Made by a program: the position numbers and the translations under genes. From Spirochaetales bacterium (GTDB lineage Bacteria > Spirochaetota > Spirochaetia > UBA9216), in NCBI GenBank assembly GCA_016342585.1, contig JAEINK010000036.1, forward strand, positions 1-50,915: a stretch of DNA of 50,915 nt, in the 5' to 3' direction. The notes below the pieces were generated by a model. That model saw only the letters and a list, made by a program, of their open reading frames with translations, did no database searches and was not told where the DNA came from. Each line of letters begins with the position of its first letter. Position 1 is the stretch's first letter. Positions 16,936 to 25,697 of this stretch are shown piece by piece.

Positions 16936-18384
16936 TCACCCCCTATTTACGGAAACATCCGGTACAGTCAGATCATTGGCCCACTTCCCCGAAAGAAGCC
17001 GGGGAAGACCGATTATCATTTTAACAGCCTCCTCGGACCCGGCCAGGAAATAGACCAGGGGAACGGCGAGACCCAGATGCAGGCCGCCTATAAGGGTTAT
17101 GGGTATACCGATGGCCCAGACACCGAAGAGATCCAGAAAGAGGCCGAATTTTGTATCCCCCCCACCCCGGAATATCCCGACAACCAGATGGATGGTAAAG
17201 GCTTTAAAGGGTATCCAGACGGCAGTGAGCCCCATTATGGCCGCCGCGGAAGCTTTCACATTCGCAGGGACATTGAAAAATCCGGTAACAGGCCGGGCTA
17301 TAAGCAGGAGACCGATGGAAATCAGGACCCCCATGGCCGGACCGAGAATGGACAGTCTAAGGGAGTACTCCCGGGCCTTCTTTATATCCCCCTGGCCTAT
17401 CACCTTTCCTATCATTACGGCAGTGGCGTTTGAAGAGCCTATTAATAGAACAAAAAAGAGATTTATAACCGTTTCCGCAATATTTATGGAGGCCAGGGCC
17501 TCGGTACCCACCCGGGCATAGATGGCTTTGTATACGGTCATCCCCCCGCCCCAGGCTATCTCATTCATGATGACCGGGGCTGCCGTCTTGAAATAGCGGC
17601 CTATGAAGGATCGATCAAAACTGAGCAGCTCCCGGAAGGAAGCCGCGGCAGGCCCCCGCAAAGGGATGGGTAATGCTCCCTTTTTTCCGTTGAACGGTTT
17701 GTATACGAGGAAAAGGAGAAGGATCATCTCTATCCCCCGGGAGATGGTTGTGCCCAGGGCGGCACCGGAGACCCCCAGTGGCGGGAGGGGCCCCATGCCG
17801 AAAATAAAAATGTAGTTCAGTACCACGTTAAAGGCCAGAGAGACGGCGGTCACATAGAGGGGCAGCCGTGCCTGTTCCACCGATCGGAGTACAATGGCAT
17901 AGGTGAAAGAGATGGCCGTAAAGATATAACTGATGGCGGTGATCCTCTGATAGGCCGCGCCAAGGCGGATAACTTCCGGATCCGGTGAAAAAAGTCCGAT
18001 GAGTCCCTCGGGGATAATCAGTGAAAGGAGACCGAAAAGGAGTGCCACCCCGGAGGCCAGAACCAGGCAGATCCCCTGGGAACGACGGATATTGGTAATA
18101 TCCTGTTTCCCCCAGTACTGGGAGACAAAAATGGCCCCGCCGCTTCCCACACCGAAGAGTATGAGTATGAACATAAAGAACACCTGATTACCCAGACCGA
18201 CCGCCGCAATTTCCGGAGCCCCGAGTCTTCCTATCATCACCGTATCGACGAAGGAGAGAGAGTTTATCAGTAGATTCTGAAGGGCGATGGGGAGGGCCAG
18301 CTGAATAAGGGTAGCAAAAAAGATCCTGTCCTTGAAAAAGGCAGACCAGAAGTTTTTCATGGTGTTTTTCATGGTGTTTTTCAT
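16936..18384 (-). CDS. MATE-family multidrug/Na+ efflux transporter
   Basis: This encodes 482 residues from the ATG at 18384, with twelve hydrophobic segments in two homologous halves. The early IQLALPIALQNLLINSL and MIGRLGAPEIAAVGLGNQVF are typical of the MATE fold. Members export drugs or toxic metabolites using Na+ or H+; the substrate cannot be told. A longer frame to 18474 exists. A TTGTTT-17-TATACA promoter ending three bases before the ATG pair at 18382-18387 argues for starting there. The first residues are the repeat MKNTMKNTMKN. No Shine-Dalgarno is visible. Confidence 0.88.
   Translation of the reverse strand: MKNTMKNTMKNFWSAFFKDRIFFATLIQLALPIALQNLLINSLSFVDTVMIGRLGAPEIAAVGLGNQVFFMFILILFGVGSGGAIFVSQYWGKQDITNIRRSQGICLVLASGVALLFGLLSLIIPEGLIGLFSPDPEVIRLGAAYQRITAISYIFTAISFTYAIVLRSVEQARLPLYVTAVSLAFNVVLNYIFIFGMGPLPPLGVSGAALGTTISRGIEMILLLFLVYKPFNGKKGALPIPLRGPAAASFRELLSFDRSFIGRYFKTAAPVIMNEIAWGGGMTVYKAIYARVGTEALASINIAETVINLFFVLLIGSSNATAVMIGKVIGQGDIKKAREYSLRLSILGPAMGVLISIGLLLIARPVTGFFNVPANVKASAAAIMGLTAVWIPFKAFTIHLVVGIFRGGGDTKFGLFLDLFGVWAIGIPITLIGGLHLGLAVPLVYFLAGSEEAVKMIIGLPRLLSGKWANDLTVPDVSVNRG
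18361..18384 (-). repeat. 12-bp tandem duplication at the MATE gene start (Met-Lys-Asn-Thr twice)
   Basis: The unit ATGAAAAACACC occurs twice in a row on the minus strand, followed by a third ATGAAAAAC. It multiplies in-frame ATG codons at the start, giving several possible initiation sites. Confidence 0.85.
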
Positions 18385-18390
18385 CATTAC

Positions 18391-18419
18391 TGTATAGAAT
18401 AATAGTAGAGAACAAACAA
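18391..18419 (-). promoter_or_regulatory. Leaderless promoter of the MATE gene
   Basis: TTGTTT at 18414-18419, a 17-bp spacer and TATACA at 18391-18396 lie on the minus strand. The -10 ends 3 nt before the ATG at 18387 and 6 nt before the ATG at 18384. The transcript should start around the second ATG. Confidence 0.6.
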
Positions 18420-18523
18420 GCCCGAATAACCGGGGAAATATATTCGACAAAAAGTTTAAGGCCCGCTTTGTCATATAAAAGATACATATAAAAAATTCAT
18501 CTTACAGTTTCACGGAGGAAATG

Positions 18524-19285
18524 ATGACTAATATGGAAGAAAAATCCTGGTGGCAGGAGGACTGGTTCTGGGATGCCTACAGGCCCCTCATGTTTGATCC
18601 GGATAGAATGGAAGATACTCCTTTAGAGGTTGATAGAATACTGGCCCTGACGGGTCTTAAGGCAGGGGATCGTTTCCTCGACTCCTGCTGCGGTTTTGGA
18701 AGGCATGCCCTGGAGATGGCCCGGCGGGGGATTATTGTGACCGGTGTGGACAGACAGGAGGATTATATTCTGGAGGCAAAGGACGCCGCAAGGAAAGAGG
18801 GGCTTGATGCTGCTTTTGTAAATCAGAATACCCTGTCCTATCGAAACCCCGGAGCCTTTGACGGGGCCATGAACTTCTTCACCTCCTTCGGCTATTTCGA
18901 AGATGAAGAAGAGGAGGAGCAGGCTGTTAGAAATGTTTATGATTCCCTGAAACCGGGAGGTTTCTTTCTGATAGATATTCAAGGCAAAGAGCTCCTGGCC
19001 CGAAACTTCAAGGAGAGGGACTGGTTCGAGAGAAACGGCTATAAAATCTTCCTGGAGTATAAAATCGTGGATGCCTGGACAAAGCTGGAGAACCGGTGGA
19101 TGTTCATCCCCATGGGGGGGGGCAAGCTTACGGAGATCTCTTTCACCCACCGGATCTACTCGGCCCTGGAACTGGCCTCCCTGCTGGGACGGTGCGGCTT
19201 CGAAGAGGTTGAACTCTATGGGAGCCTACTCGGCACCCCCTATGACGATAAGGCTGAACGTTTGATCGCTGTCGGGCGGAAGTAG
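18524..19285 (+). CDS. Class I SAM-dependent methyltransferase
   Basis: This encodes 253 residues. The SAM-binding motif I is FLDSCCGFGRHALEMA near residues 47-62, followed by a GVDRQEDYI acidic strand. The NFFTSFGYFEDEEEE segment is typical of small cytosolic methyltransferases of the UbiE/YcgJ type. The substrate is unknown. Two adjacent ATGs at 18521 and 18524 follow GGAGG; I chose 18524 because the spacing (5 nt) is better. It is divergent from the MATE gene and convergent with ygiQ. Confidence 0.85.
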   Translation: MTNMEEKSWWQEDWFWDAYRPLMFDPDRMEDTPLEVDRILALTGLKAGDRFLDSCCGFGRHALEMARRGIIVTGVDRQEDYILEAKDAARKEGLDAAFVNQNTLSYRNPGAFDGAMNFFTSFGYFEDEEEEEQAVRNVYDSLKPGGFFLIDIQGKELLARNFKERDWFERNGYKIFLEYKIVDAWTKLENRWMFIPMGGGKLTEISFTHRIYSALELASLLGRCGFEEVELYGSLLGTPYDDKAERLIAVGRK

Positions 19286-19340
19286 TTATTCTGGTTTCAT
19301 GCCCGGCTTGATCCCACAGATTGATGTTAGGGCTTTAAGC

Positions 19341-19360
19341 CCGGGTCGATCCCGGATTTT
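19341..19360 (+). terminator. Possible terminator hairpin after the methyltransferase gene
   Basis: CCGGG pairs with CCCGG across a 5-nt loop and is followed by ATTTTA. The stem is short and the T run is weak. A near-palindrome GGGCTTTAAGCCC lies immediately left. Confidence 0.35.
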
Positions 19361-19368
19361 ACTGTGAT

Positions 19369-21309
19369 TTATTTCTTAGGCCTGTTATGCGGCCTGTTCC
19401 CTGGCTTAACACCGGATTTAAAGCCCGGTCGGTTGCCGTTTTTACTGGCCGGCCTGTTCCCTGCACCCTTCCGCTCATAGGGAACAAGACCATTATTTCC
19501 CCCAATCAAATCTTCACGGCCGGCTTTTATCAGGGCTTTCCTGGCCATATTAAAATTTTCAGGTTTATGAAAATGGATGAGGGCCCGCTGCATGGCCTTC
19601 TCCTCGGGAGTTCTGGGAACATACACCTCTTCCATGGTAAGGGGATCAAGCCCCGTATAGTACATGCAGGTGGAGCGGGTTCCCGGTGTGGGATAGAAAT
19701 CCTGTACCTGGTCGGGGATAAACCTCTCCTTTTTCAGGAACTCGGCCAGGACGATCGCCTCCTTCAGGGTGGAGCCGGGGTGGCCGGAAATCAGGTAGGG
19801 GATTATATACTGTTTCTTTCCAAGCCTTTCATTCTCGGCCATGAACCTTTTACGGAAAGAGGTGAAGACGCCGATGGGGGGTTTGCCCATGAGTTTCAGG
19901 ACCCGGGGGGAGGCATGTTCCGGGGCGACTTTCAGCTGGCCGCTCACATGATGGGCGGTTAACTCTTTTAAAAACTCATCCGAACTCTCACCCATCATGT
20001 AATCATAGCGAATCCCCGAACGAATGAAGACTTTTTTGATTCCCGGTAATTTCCGGAGCCGTCTTAACAGGCGAATATAATCGGAGTGATCCGTATCCAG
20101 GTTTTTACAGGGACCGGGGAAGAGGCACTCCCTGTCGGCACAGGCTCCGGATTTCTCCTGTTTTTTACAGGCCGGGTGGAAGAAGTTTGCCGTGGGTCCG
20201 CCCACATCGTGAATATACCCCTTGAAATCCGGGTGGGAGATCATCTCAGTGGCCTCTTTCACCAGGGAGTCGGGGGTTCGGCCTGTAACGGTCCGCCCCT
20301 GATGAAAGGTGAGGGCGCAGAAACTGCAGGAACCGAAACACCCCCTGGACGATGCCAGGCTGAACCGAACCTCCTCCAGGGCGGGAACGGGCAGGGTTTT
20401 ATTCCCATCCTTACTCACAGCATAGCCGTCATAGACGGGGTGGGCTTTTTTCACATAGGGGAGCTGGTAGATCCTGTCCAGGGCGGTGCCGTCCAGAGGA
20501 TAGGCGGGAGGGTTGCAGACAACAGCCAGGCCTTCAGCCGCCTGACACAGGGCCCTCGCATTATGGGGGTTTGTATTATCATGCATGATTTTAAAAGCCC
20601 GGGCGAAATCTTTTCCATCGTCCTGGCAGTCACCGAAGGAGGGAAGTCCCAGAGCTCCGGCCACCCCTTCTATTTTAGAGAGTTCTGCAGCCTCTTCGGA
20701 GGAGCACCTGTAACAGGTCCCCCGGACAGACCGAATCTCCCGGACAGCAACTCCGGAAGCGAGCAGACCTGCCGTTTCAATTATAGCGGATTCTCCCATC
20801 CCATAGATCAGGAGGTCCGCCTTGGCATCCAGGAGTATGGGACGGCGCAGTTTATTGGACCAGTAGTCATAGTGGGTAAACCGGCGCAGGGAACCTTCGA
20901 TTCCCCCCAGAATAACGGCCACACCTTTATAAGCCTGGCGAACCAGGGAGGTATACACGATGAGGGCCCGATCCGGCCGTTTTCCCGTTTCACCGCCCGG
21001 AGAGTAGGCATCCTTACGCCTGGGCTTTTTCGATGATGAGTATGCAGAGACCATGGAATCCATATTTCCAGCCGTCACAAGAAACCCATACTTCGGCTTT
21101 CCCAGGACCTTTACAGATTCAGGATTTTTCCAGTCGGGCTGAGCTATGATCCCCACCCGATAACCTTCGGCCTCCAGGACACGGGAGATAACAGCGGCAC
21201 CGAACGAGGGGTGATCCACATAAGCATCTCCTGTTACAAGGATGAAATCACAGGAATCCCAGCGGCGATCTTTTAAGTCTTTATCGTTTATTGGAAGGAA
21301 GGTGTTCAC
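19369..21309 (-). CDS. ygiQ: YgiQ-family radical SAM protein
   Basis: This encodes 646 residues. The family has a long N-terminal cobalamin-binding-like region (VTGDAYVDHPSFGAAVISR near residues 25-45) and a radical SAM core. The iron-sulfur cysteines are C324-x3-C328-x2-C331 in RGCFGSCSFC. Later HVSGQLKVAPEHASPRVLKLMGKP and PGTRSTCMYYTGLDP are typical of YgiQ. The exact reaction is not known to me. The C-terminal ~25 residues are rich in Asn, Arg, Pro and Lys and probably disordered. The start is GTG with a poor ribosome binding site, so the exact start is less certain. Confidence 0.9.
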   Translation of the reverse strand: MNTFLPINDKDLKDRRWDSCDFILVTGDAYVDHPSFGAAVISRVLEAEGYRVGIIAQPDWKNPESVKVLGKPKYGFLVTAGNMDSMVSAYSSSKKPRRKDAYSPGGETGKRPDRALIVYTSLVRQAYKGVAVILGGIEGSLRRFTHYDYWSNKLRRPILLDAKADLLIYGMGESAIIETAGLLASGVAVREIRSVRGTCYRCSSEEAAELSKIEGVAGALGLPSFGDCQDDGKDFARAFKIMHDNTNPHNARALCQAAEGLAVVCNPPAYPLDGTALDRIYQLPYVKKAHPVYDGYAVSKDGNKTLPVPALEEVRFSLASSRGCFGSCSFCALTFHQGRTVTGRTPDSLVKEATEMISHPDFKGYIHDVGGPTANFFHPACKKQEKSGACADRECLFPGPCKNLDTDHSDYIRLLRRLRKLPGIKKVFIRSGIRYDYMMGESSDEFLKELTAHHVSGQLKVAPEHASPRVLKLMGKPPIGVFTSFRKRFMAENERLGKKQYIIPYLISGHPGSTLKEAIVLAEFLKKERFIPDQVQDFYPTPGTRSTCMYYTGLDPLTMEEVYVPRTPEEKAMQRALIHFHKPENFNMARKALIKAGREDLIGGNNGLVPYERKGAGNRPASKNGNRPGFKSGVKPGNRPHNRPKK

Positions 21310-21433
21310 ACATCTTTTCTATCAGTTTTATCAAAAACAATCCATATAGGTAAGGTATGTGTATTTTTCCCCTTCTGAAATTCGTAGTTCGTAAATTAAG
21401 GAAAAAATATATCATTATTTTGTATAAACTTGC

Positions 21434-21462
21434 TTGTCTTGAGATTCTATTACCGTTATACT
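21434..21462 (+). promoter_or_regulatory. Promoter for the glycosidase-djlA pair
   Basis: TTGTCT (21434-21439), a 17-bp spacer and TATACT (21457-21462) are a good sigma-70-type match. The leader to the TTG start at 21592 would be about 120 nt. The rest of 21310-21433 is A+T-rich, with no gene seen. Confidence 0.65.
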
Positions 21463-21591
21463 AAATTATACCAGCGTAGGATCTCATGAACTCATCGTTA
21501 ATACATAATTGAGATTAAAATTTGACTACTCATTCTTTAAGTAATATCCTTACCTAACGTGGATTGTAGTTTTAACCCTAGAGGAGCTATT

Positions 21592-23013
21592 TTGATTAAG
21601 AAAGGATTTCCGGTTGTTCATTTTTACGACCAGGATTTTGTGGACCTTTATGACAGAACCTGGGCCTGGATTCAGGATTTCTGGAAAAAGGGAACCCCAG
21701 AAAACGGTCTGGATACCAGATACTTCAATTACCCGGAAAACACAACTATCAATCAGTTCGAGGCCTGTTTATCAACATTTTTCCTCGTTTATTCCAATGG
21801 AATTTTCCCCGCCATCCCCCTTCTGGATAATTTTTATAATAAGCAGGAAGAGAACGGCGCAATAAGAAGTGAATATAGTGAAACCGACGGTTCCCCCGTC
21901 TTAACCCCCGAAAATCCGGAAGGTGTATCCCCCCCCCTCTTTTCCTGGGCGGAATATAATCTCTATCATAAGATCGGTAACAAAAAACGGCTGAAAGAGA
22001 TTATGCCTATTCTGGAAAAACACTTTTCATGGATTGAAGCAACCTTCAAGCAGGAAAATGGTCTGTATTCAGTACCTTTTGAAGCCCTTCAGATGCCGAA
22101 TGCACCAAGAGAAGAGGCATTCTACCCCGTTGATTTCAACTCCCAAATGGCTGTAAATGCCCTCTATATGTCTGAAATCGGAGATATCCTGAACGATAAG
22201 GAGCTCAGCTTTCGATATAAAAGGGCCTACTTCTCCCTGAAGACAAGGATTTCCAGTCAAATGTGGGATGAAGAGACAGGTCTTTATCTGGATCTTGATA
22301 AAAACGGTGAAAAACTGAAGGTAAAAACGATAGCTTCATTCTGGCCCCTCCTTGCGGAGATCCCCAACGAAGCCCGTGCCAATGCCATGATCGATCATTT
22401 GAGAAATCCCGAAACATTCGGTATTGATAATCCTTTTCCCAGCCTGGCCGCCGATGAACCCCTCTTTGATGAGATGGGTCATGGTTGCAGAGGGTCTGTT
22501 TATCCCCATTTTAATTTTATTATTATTAAAGGTCTTGAAAAATATGCCCAGTATGAACTGGCAAGAGAGTGTGCCATCCGCCACCTCTACTTCATGCTTG
22601 ATACCCTCCATCCGGAAAAAGTAAAAGGGAATATTTATGAGGCATACCTTCCCCTGAAGGATGGTCCCGCCCAGTGGCCCGAAAATAAGAATTTTCCAAG
22701 GCCCCTGTTTCTCCCTTTTGCCGCTCTCGCTAGTATCACCCTGATTATTGAAAACGTAATCGGTCTTTATATCAGTCTTCCCCGAAAAACGGTGGATTGG
22801 CTTATGCCTTCACTGGAGATAATGGGTATAGAGGATCTCTCTCTCAAGCGGAATATGATCACAATCCTCTCAAACAAGAGTGGTCGTGGTTGGGAAATCC
22901 GGCTTGAATCGGAGAAGCTCTACTATTTTACCATCAATATTCTCGGAGAACATAAGAAAAAAACACTCCCCATCCCATCGGGTAAGTGTTCCATGCTGAT
23001 AGACAAGCTTTAA
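21592..23013 (+). CDS. Trehalase-like / GH63-like glycoside hydrolase, (alpha/alpha)6-barrel
   Basis: This encodes 473 residues. The sequence pattern of paired helices with aromatic-rich loops (FSWAEYNLYHKIG, YPVDFNSQMAVNALY, IASFWPLLAEIP, GSVYPHFNFIIIKGL) is that of the trehalase/GH63/mannosylglycerate-hydrolase group. There is no signal peptide, so it acts in the cytosol. The substrate cannot be fixed by eye; trehalose or glucosyl/mannosylglycerate are candidates. I chose TTG at 21592 because GAGGAG lies 5 nt upstream; an in-frame GTG at 21559 lacks a site. The djlA-like gene follows after 11 bp. Confidence 0.72.
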   Translation: MIKKGFPVVHFYDQDFVDLYDRTWAWIQDFWKKGTPENGLDTRYFNYPENTTINQFEACLSTFFLVYSNGIFPAIPLLDNFYNKQEENGAIRSEYSETDGSPVLTPENPEGVSPPLFSWAEYNLYHKIGNKKRLKEIMPILEKHFSWIEATFKQENGLYSVPFEALQMPNAPREEAFYPVDFNSQMAVNALYMSEIGDILNDKELSFRYKRAYFSLKTRISSQMWDEETGLYLDLDKNGEKLKVKTIASFWPLLAEIPNEARANAMIDHLRNPETFGIDNPFPSLAADEPLFDEMGHGCRGSVYPHFNFIIIKGLEKYAQYELARECAIRHLYFMLDTLHPEKVKGNIYEAYLPLKDGPAQWPENKNFPRPLFLPFAALASITLIIENVIGLYISLPRKTVDWLMPSLEIMGIEDLSLKRNMITILSNKSGRGWEIRLESEKLYYFTINILGEHKKKTLPIPSGKCSMLIDKL

Positions 23014-23024
23014 GAGAGGACATC

Positions 23025-23801
23025 ATGAGTTGTTTGGGTACCCTTATAGGAGCGACCATTGGAATGGTCCTTGGCGGACCTATAGGTGCTATTGCAGGAG
23101 CCGCCTTCGGCTCCTTTGCTACATCCTTCCGCGGTTCAGGAAACGGAGCCGGATCCACATACAGCACAATGTACAACCAGCGCATGCGGCCCACAGAACA
23201 TGCGCAGATGACCTTCTTTGTCGGTGCCTTCTCCATGCTAGGAAAACTGGCAGCCGTAGATGGTCAGGTATCCCGGGAAGAGAGACAGAAACTTAATGAG
23301 TTCATGAATAGCGATCTCAATCTTGATCAGCAGGCAAAAGAGTCGGCCACCAGAATTTTTGATGCTGCTATAACCTCTTCTGAATCGTTTCACAGCCTGG
23401 CGAACCAGTTCTACCGTGAATTCCGAACACAACCCCAGTTTTTTGAGCTCCTTATCGATATGATGCTCCGTATTTCCGCCGCCGACTCCAGGGGCCTTAC
23501 CCATGACGAGGAGACTCTCATTGTGGATGCGGTTCATATCTTCCGTTTTTCGGAAGCCCGGTATCAGCAATTGAAATCCCGTTATGTTCAACACACATCT
23601 TCGGCCTACTCTGTCCTTGGGTGTGCGCACTCATCCTCTACCGATGATATAAAAAGGGCCTACAGAAAACTTGTTTCCGAATACCACCCGGATAAAATCG
23701 CCTCCAAGGGACTCCCCGAGGAGTTTCAACAGATGGCCGCCGGAAAGTTTCGCGATATTCAGAATGCCTACGACGAGGTACGAAAGGAACGGGGCTTTTA
23801 G
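23025..23801 (+). CDS. djlA: DjlA-like co-chaperone (TerB-like plus J domain)
   Basis: This encodes 258 residues. A glycine/alanine-rich hydrophobic N-terminus (LGTLIGATIGMVLGGPIGAI) looks like the membrane-inserting segment of DjlA. A TerB-like helical domain follows (about 60-185: GKLAAVDGQVSREERQ). The J domain is at the C-terminus with the essential HPD at 221-223. J-domain proteins stimulate DnaK ATP hydrolysis. The ATG at 23025 has GAGAGGAC upstream and leaves an 11-bp gap to the glycosidase stop, so the two are co-transcribed. An inverted repeat CTTTTAGA/TCTAAAAG spans its stop codon. Confidence 0.87.
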   Translation: MSCLGTLIGATIGMVLGGPIGAIAGAAFGSFATSFRGSGNGAGSTYSTMYNQRMRPTEHAQMTFFVGAFSMLGKLAAVDGQVSREERQKLNEFMNSDLNLDQQAKESATRIFDAAITSSESFHSLANQFYREFRTQPQFFELLIDMMLRISAADSRGLTHDEETLIVDAVHIFRFSEARYQQLKSRYVQHTSSAYSVLGCAHSSSTDDIKRAYRKLVSEYHPDKIASKGLPEEFQQMAAGKFRDIQNAYDEVRKERGF

Positions 23802-23824
23802 AGGTTTCTAAAAGAATTTCCCGC

Positions 23825-23830
23825 TATACT
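23825..23830 (+). promoter_or_regulatory. -10 element of a leaderless promoter for the BASS-type gene
   Basis: TATACT ends 5 nt before the ATG at 23836. The -35 region is weak and overlaps the inverted repeat at 23795-23814. No Shine-Dalgarno is visible. Confidence 0.45.
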
Positions 23831-23835
23831 CTAAA

Positions 23836-24771
23836 ATGAATAAATTTATACAAACATACTTCACTCTTTTTATTACCGTCTCCATGGTTCTTGGTTTTGT
23901 TTTCCCTGATTTTTTTATTTTATTCGGAAAATACACCCTGCAGCTCCTGGCCGGCCTCATGCTTTCATCCTTCCTGGGGATGGATTTTAAACGATTCATT
24001 CGGAGGATAAAAAAACCGGGACCCTATCTCCTGGTATTCCTGTTTATCAAAATTGTTCTGGCAGCCCTTCTCTTTTTCCTGATAAAACCCTTCGATGAAA
24101 CCATCGCTGTTGGTGTTCTCCTGTTAGTTGCTGCCCCCTCGGCGGGTGTTTCTCCCACCCTAACCCGTATCTGTAAGGGTGATGTGGAGTTTATTATCGG
24201 CTTTCTGATTTTTACAACGATAGTTTCTCCCTTCTCGCTTCCTATTACCATGAACGTCCTGGCGGGAACAGAGATGGATATAGATATGATGGGTATGATA
24301 GAAACAATGGTCAGCCTGATCATCATCCCCATGACGATTTCGGTACTGGCCAAACGGTTTTTAAGGAAACAGGTGGAAAAGGTTCAGCCCTATTTGAGTT
24401 CGACGGCAGTTATCATCCTCTCCCTCATGCTGCTTGGGCTTACAAGTCTGGGTGCCCCTATGGTTAAAGCCAATATGGATATCATCCCCCTCTACGGCGG
24501 AGCGGCCCTGGTTCTGGGTATAATTCTATCCTTAAGTGGATACTTTTTCTTCGGATTCATGGATAGAAAGAAGAGAATTGGCCTATCCCTCTCTACCCTC
24601 TATATTAACGTAGGATTGATTGTCGTACTCGCCTCGCGTTATTTCCCGGAAAGGGTAATGATCTTCACCCTCTGTTATATGATACCTGCCAACTTCTTCC
24701 CCTGGGTCATCAAAAAAATAACCGCAGAAACGAAGGATTTAACCGGTACTCCCGGTAGAAACAATTCTTAA
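23836..24771 (+). CDS. Bile acid:sodium symporter (BASS) superfamily transporter
   Basis: This encodes 311 residues with nine to ten hydrophobic segments. The AAPSAGVSPTLTRICKGDVEF segment resembles the crossover/Na+-binding region of BASS proteins, and LSLSTLYINVGLIVVLASRYFPE the second half. Family members couple Na+ entry to uptake of organic anions; the substrate is unknown here. The start codon directly follows a -10 element. The gene ends 3 bp before the convergent recR stop. Confidence is high for a membrane transporter and moderate for the family. Confidence 0.7.
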   Translation: MNKFIQTYFTLFITVSMVLGFVFPDFFILFGKYTLQLLAGLMLSSFLGMDFKRFIRRIKKPGPYLLVFLFIKIVLAALLFFLIKPFDETIAVGVLLLVAAPSAGVSPTLTRICKGDVEFIIGFLIFTTIVSPFSLPITMNVLAGTEMDIDMMGMIETMVSLIIIPMTISVLAKRFLRKQVEKVQPYLSSTAVIILSLMLLGLTSLGAPMVKANMDIIPLYGGAALVLGIILSLSGYFFFGFMDRKKRIGLSLSTLYINVGLIVVLASRYFPERVMIFTLCYMIPANFFPWVIKKITAETKDLTGTPGRNNS

Positions 24772-24774
24772 AAA

Positions 24775-25371
24775 CTAGGGAAGTGATATCTCGGTTCTGC
24801 CCCGCAACGATCTGGCCAGGGTAAGTTTATCCGCATACTCTAAATCACCACCCACAGGTATCCCCGAGGCAAGGCGTGAGACTTTTATTCCCGATCCTTT
24901 CAGCATATTCACAAGATAGAGGGCCGTGGTGTCCCCCTCCACAGTAGGGTTCGTCGCAAGGATGAGTTCTACAATGCCGCCGGCCTTAATGCGCTTCATC
25001 AGCTTATTGATTGTCAGGTCCTCGGGTCCAACGCCATCCAGTGGTGAAAGGACCCCCTGAAGCACGTGAAACACCCCCTGGTACTCATTTGTACTCATGA
25101 TGGGGTGAACATCCTGGGCCTGCTCCACAACGCAGATAACCGAGTGATCCCGCCGGTTGTCACTGCAGATGGGACAGGGATCATCCTCGGTGTAGTTCCC
25201 GCAGATGGAGCAGCTTACGATCCTCTCCTTAAGGTACTGAATCTGATCGGCAAGACTCTCATTAAAGCTTTTATCCGAATCCAGGAGAAAATAGGCCATC
25301 CTGGCCGCTGATTTACGGCCAATGCCGGGTAGACGTGAAAGGTTGGCAATGAGGGATTCGAGGGTATTCAT
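24775..25371 (-). CDS. recR: Recombination mediator protein RecR
   Basis: This encodes 198 residues. RecR forms a ring clamp and with RecF/RecO loads RecA at gaps. The N-terminal helix-hairpin-helix (LSRLPGIGRKSAARMAY) binds DNA. A four-cysteine zinc site is C54-C57-C66-C69 (CSICGNYTEDDPCPIC). The Toprim domain follows (VICVVEQAQDV, ILATNPTVEGD). It is the last gene of dnaX-ybaB-recR, 8 bp after ybaB. All motifs are intact. Confidence 0.97.
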   Translation of the reverse strand: MNTLESLIANLSRLPGIGRKSAARMAYFLLDSDKSFNESLADQIQYLKERIVSCSICGNYTEDDPCPICSDNRRDHSVICVVEQAQDVHPIMSTNEYQGVFHVLQGVLSPLDGVGPEDLTINKLMKRIKAGGIVELILATNPTVEGDTTALYLVNMLKGSGIKVSRLASGIPVGGDLEYADKLTLARSLRGRTEISLP

Positions 25372-25379
25372 TGTGTATT

Positions 25380-25697
25380 CTAAACTCCCGGGAACCCGGG
25401 AGGAAGGTTCATTCCTCCGGCTAAAGCACCCAGTTCGGCCTGGATTTTATCCTTTACATTAGCCTGAGCGGCATTGAAGGCGGCCACAATGAGGTCCTCG
25501 AGCATCCCCACATCCCGGGGATCTACGGCGATGGGATCAATATGAACATCCTGAACCTCCATCTGACCATTGATGGTTACCCGGACAATATCGCCTCCCG
25601 AAGAACCTTCCGCTTTTATATCATTCAGTTTACTCTGAATATCCCCCATCTGCCCCTGCAGGTTCTGAAGGTTTTTCATCATATCAAAAGGATTCAC
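25380..25697 (-). CDS. ybaB: YbaB/EbfC nucleoid-associated protein
   Basis: This encodes 105 residues. The N-terminal coiled-coil (MKNLQNLQGQMGDIQSKLN) and central VTINGQMEVQDVHIDP sheet are typical; the C-terminus is flexible. Relatives bind DNA as dimers and shape the nucleoid. The start is GTG at 25697; its G is shared with the dnaX TAG stop (TAGTG), and AGGAGG precedes it. Its place between dnaX and recR is the conserved arrangement in many bacteria. Confidence 0.95.
   Translation of the reverse strand: MNPFDMMKNLQNLQGQMGDIQSKLNDIKAEGSSGGDIVRVTINGQMEVQDVHIDPIAVDPRDVGMLEDLIVAAFNAAQANVKDKIQAELGALAGGMNLPPGFPGV

Noticed and set aside
20086..21036. 316-residue plus-strand frame opposite ygiQ
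   Set aside because: This is a shadow frame caused by G+C bias at codon ends of ygiQ, with no signals of its own.
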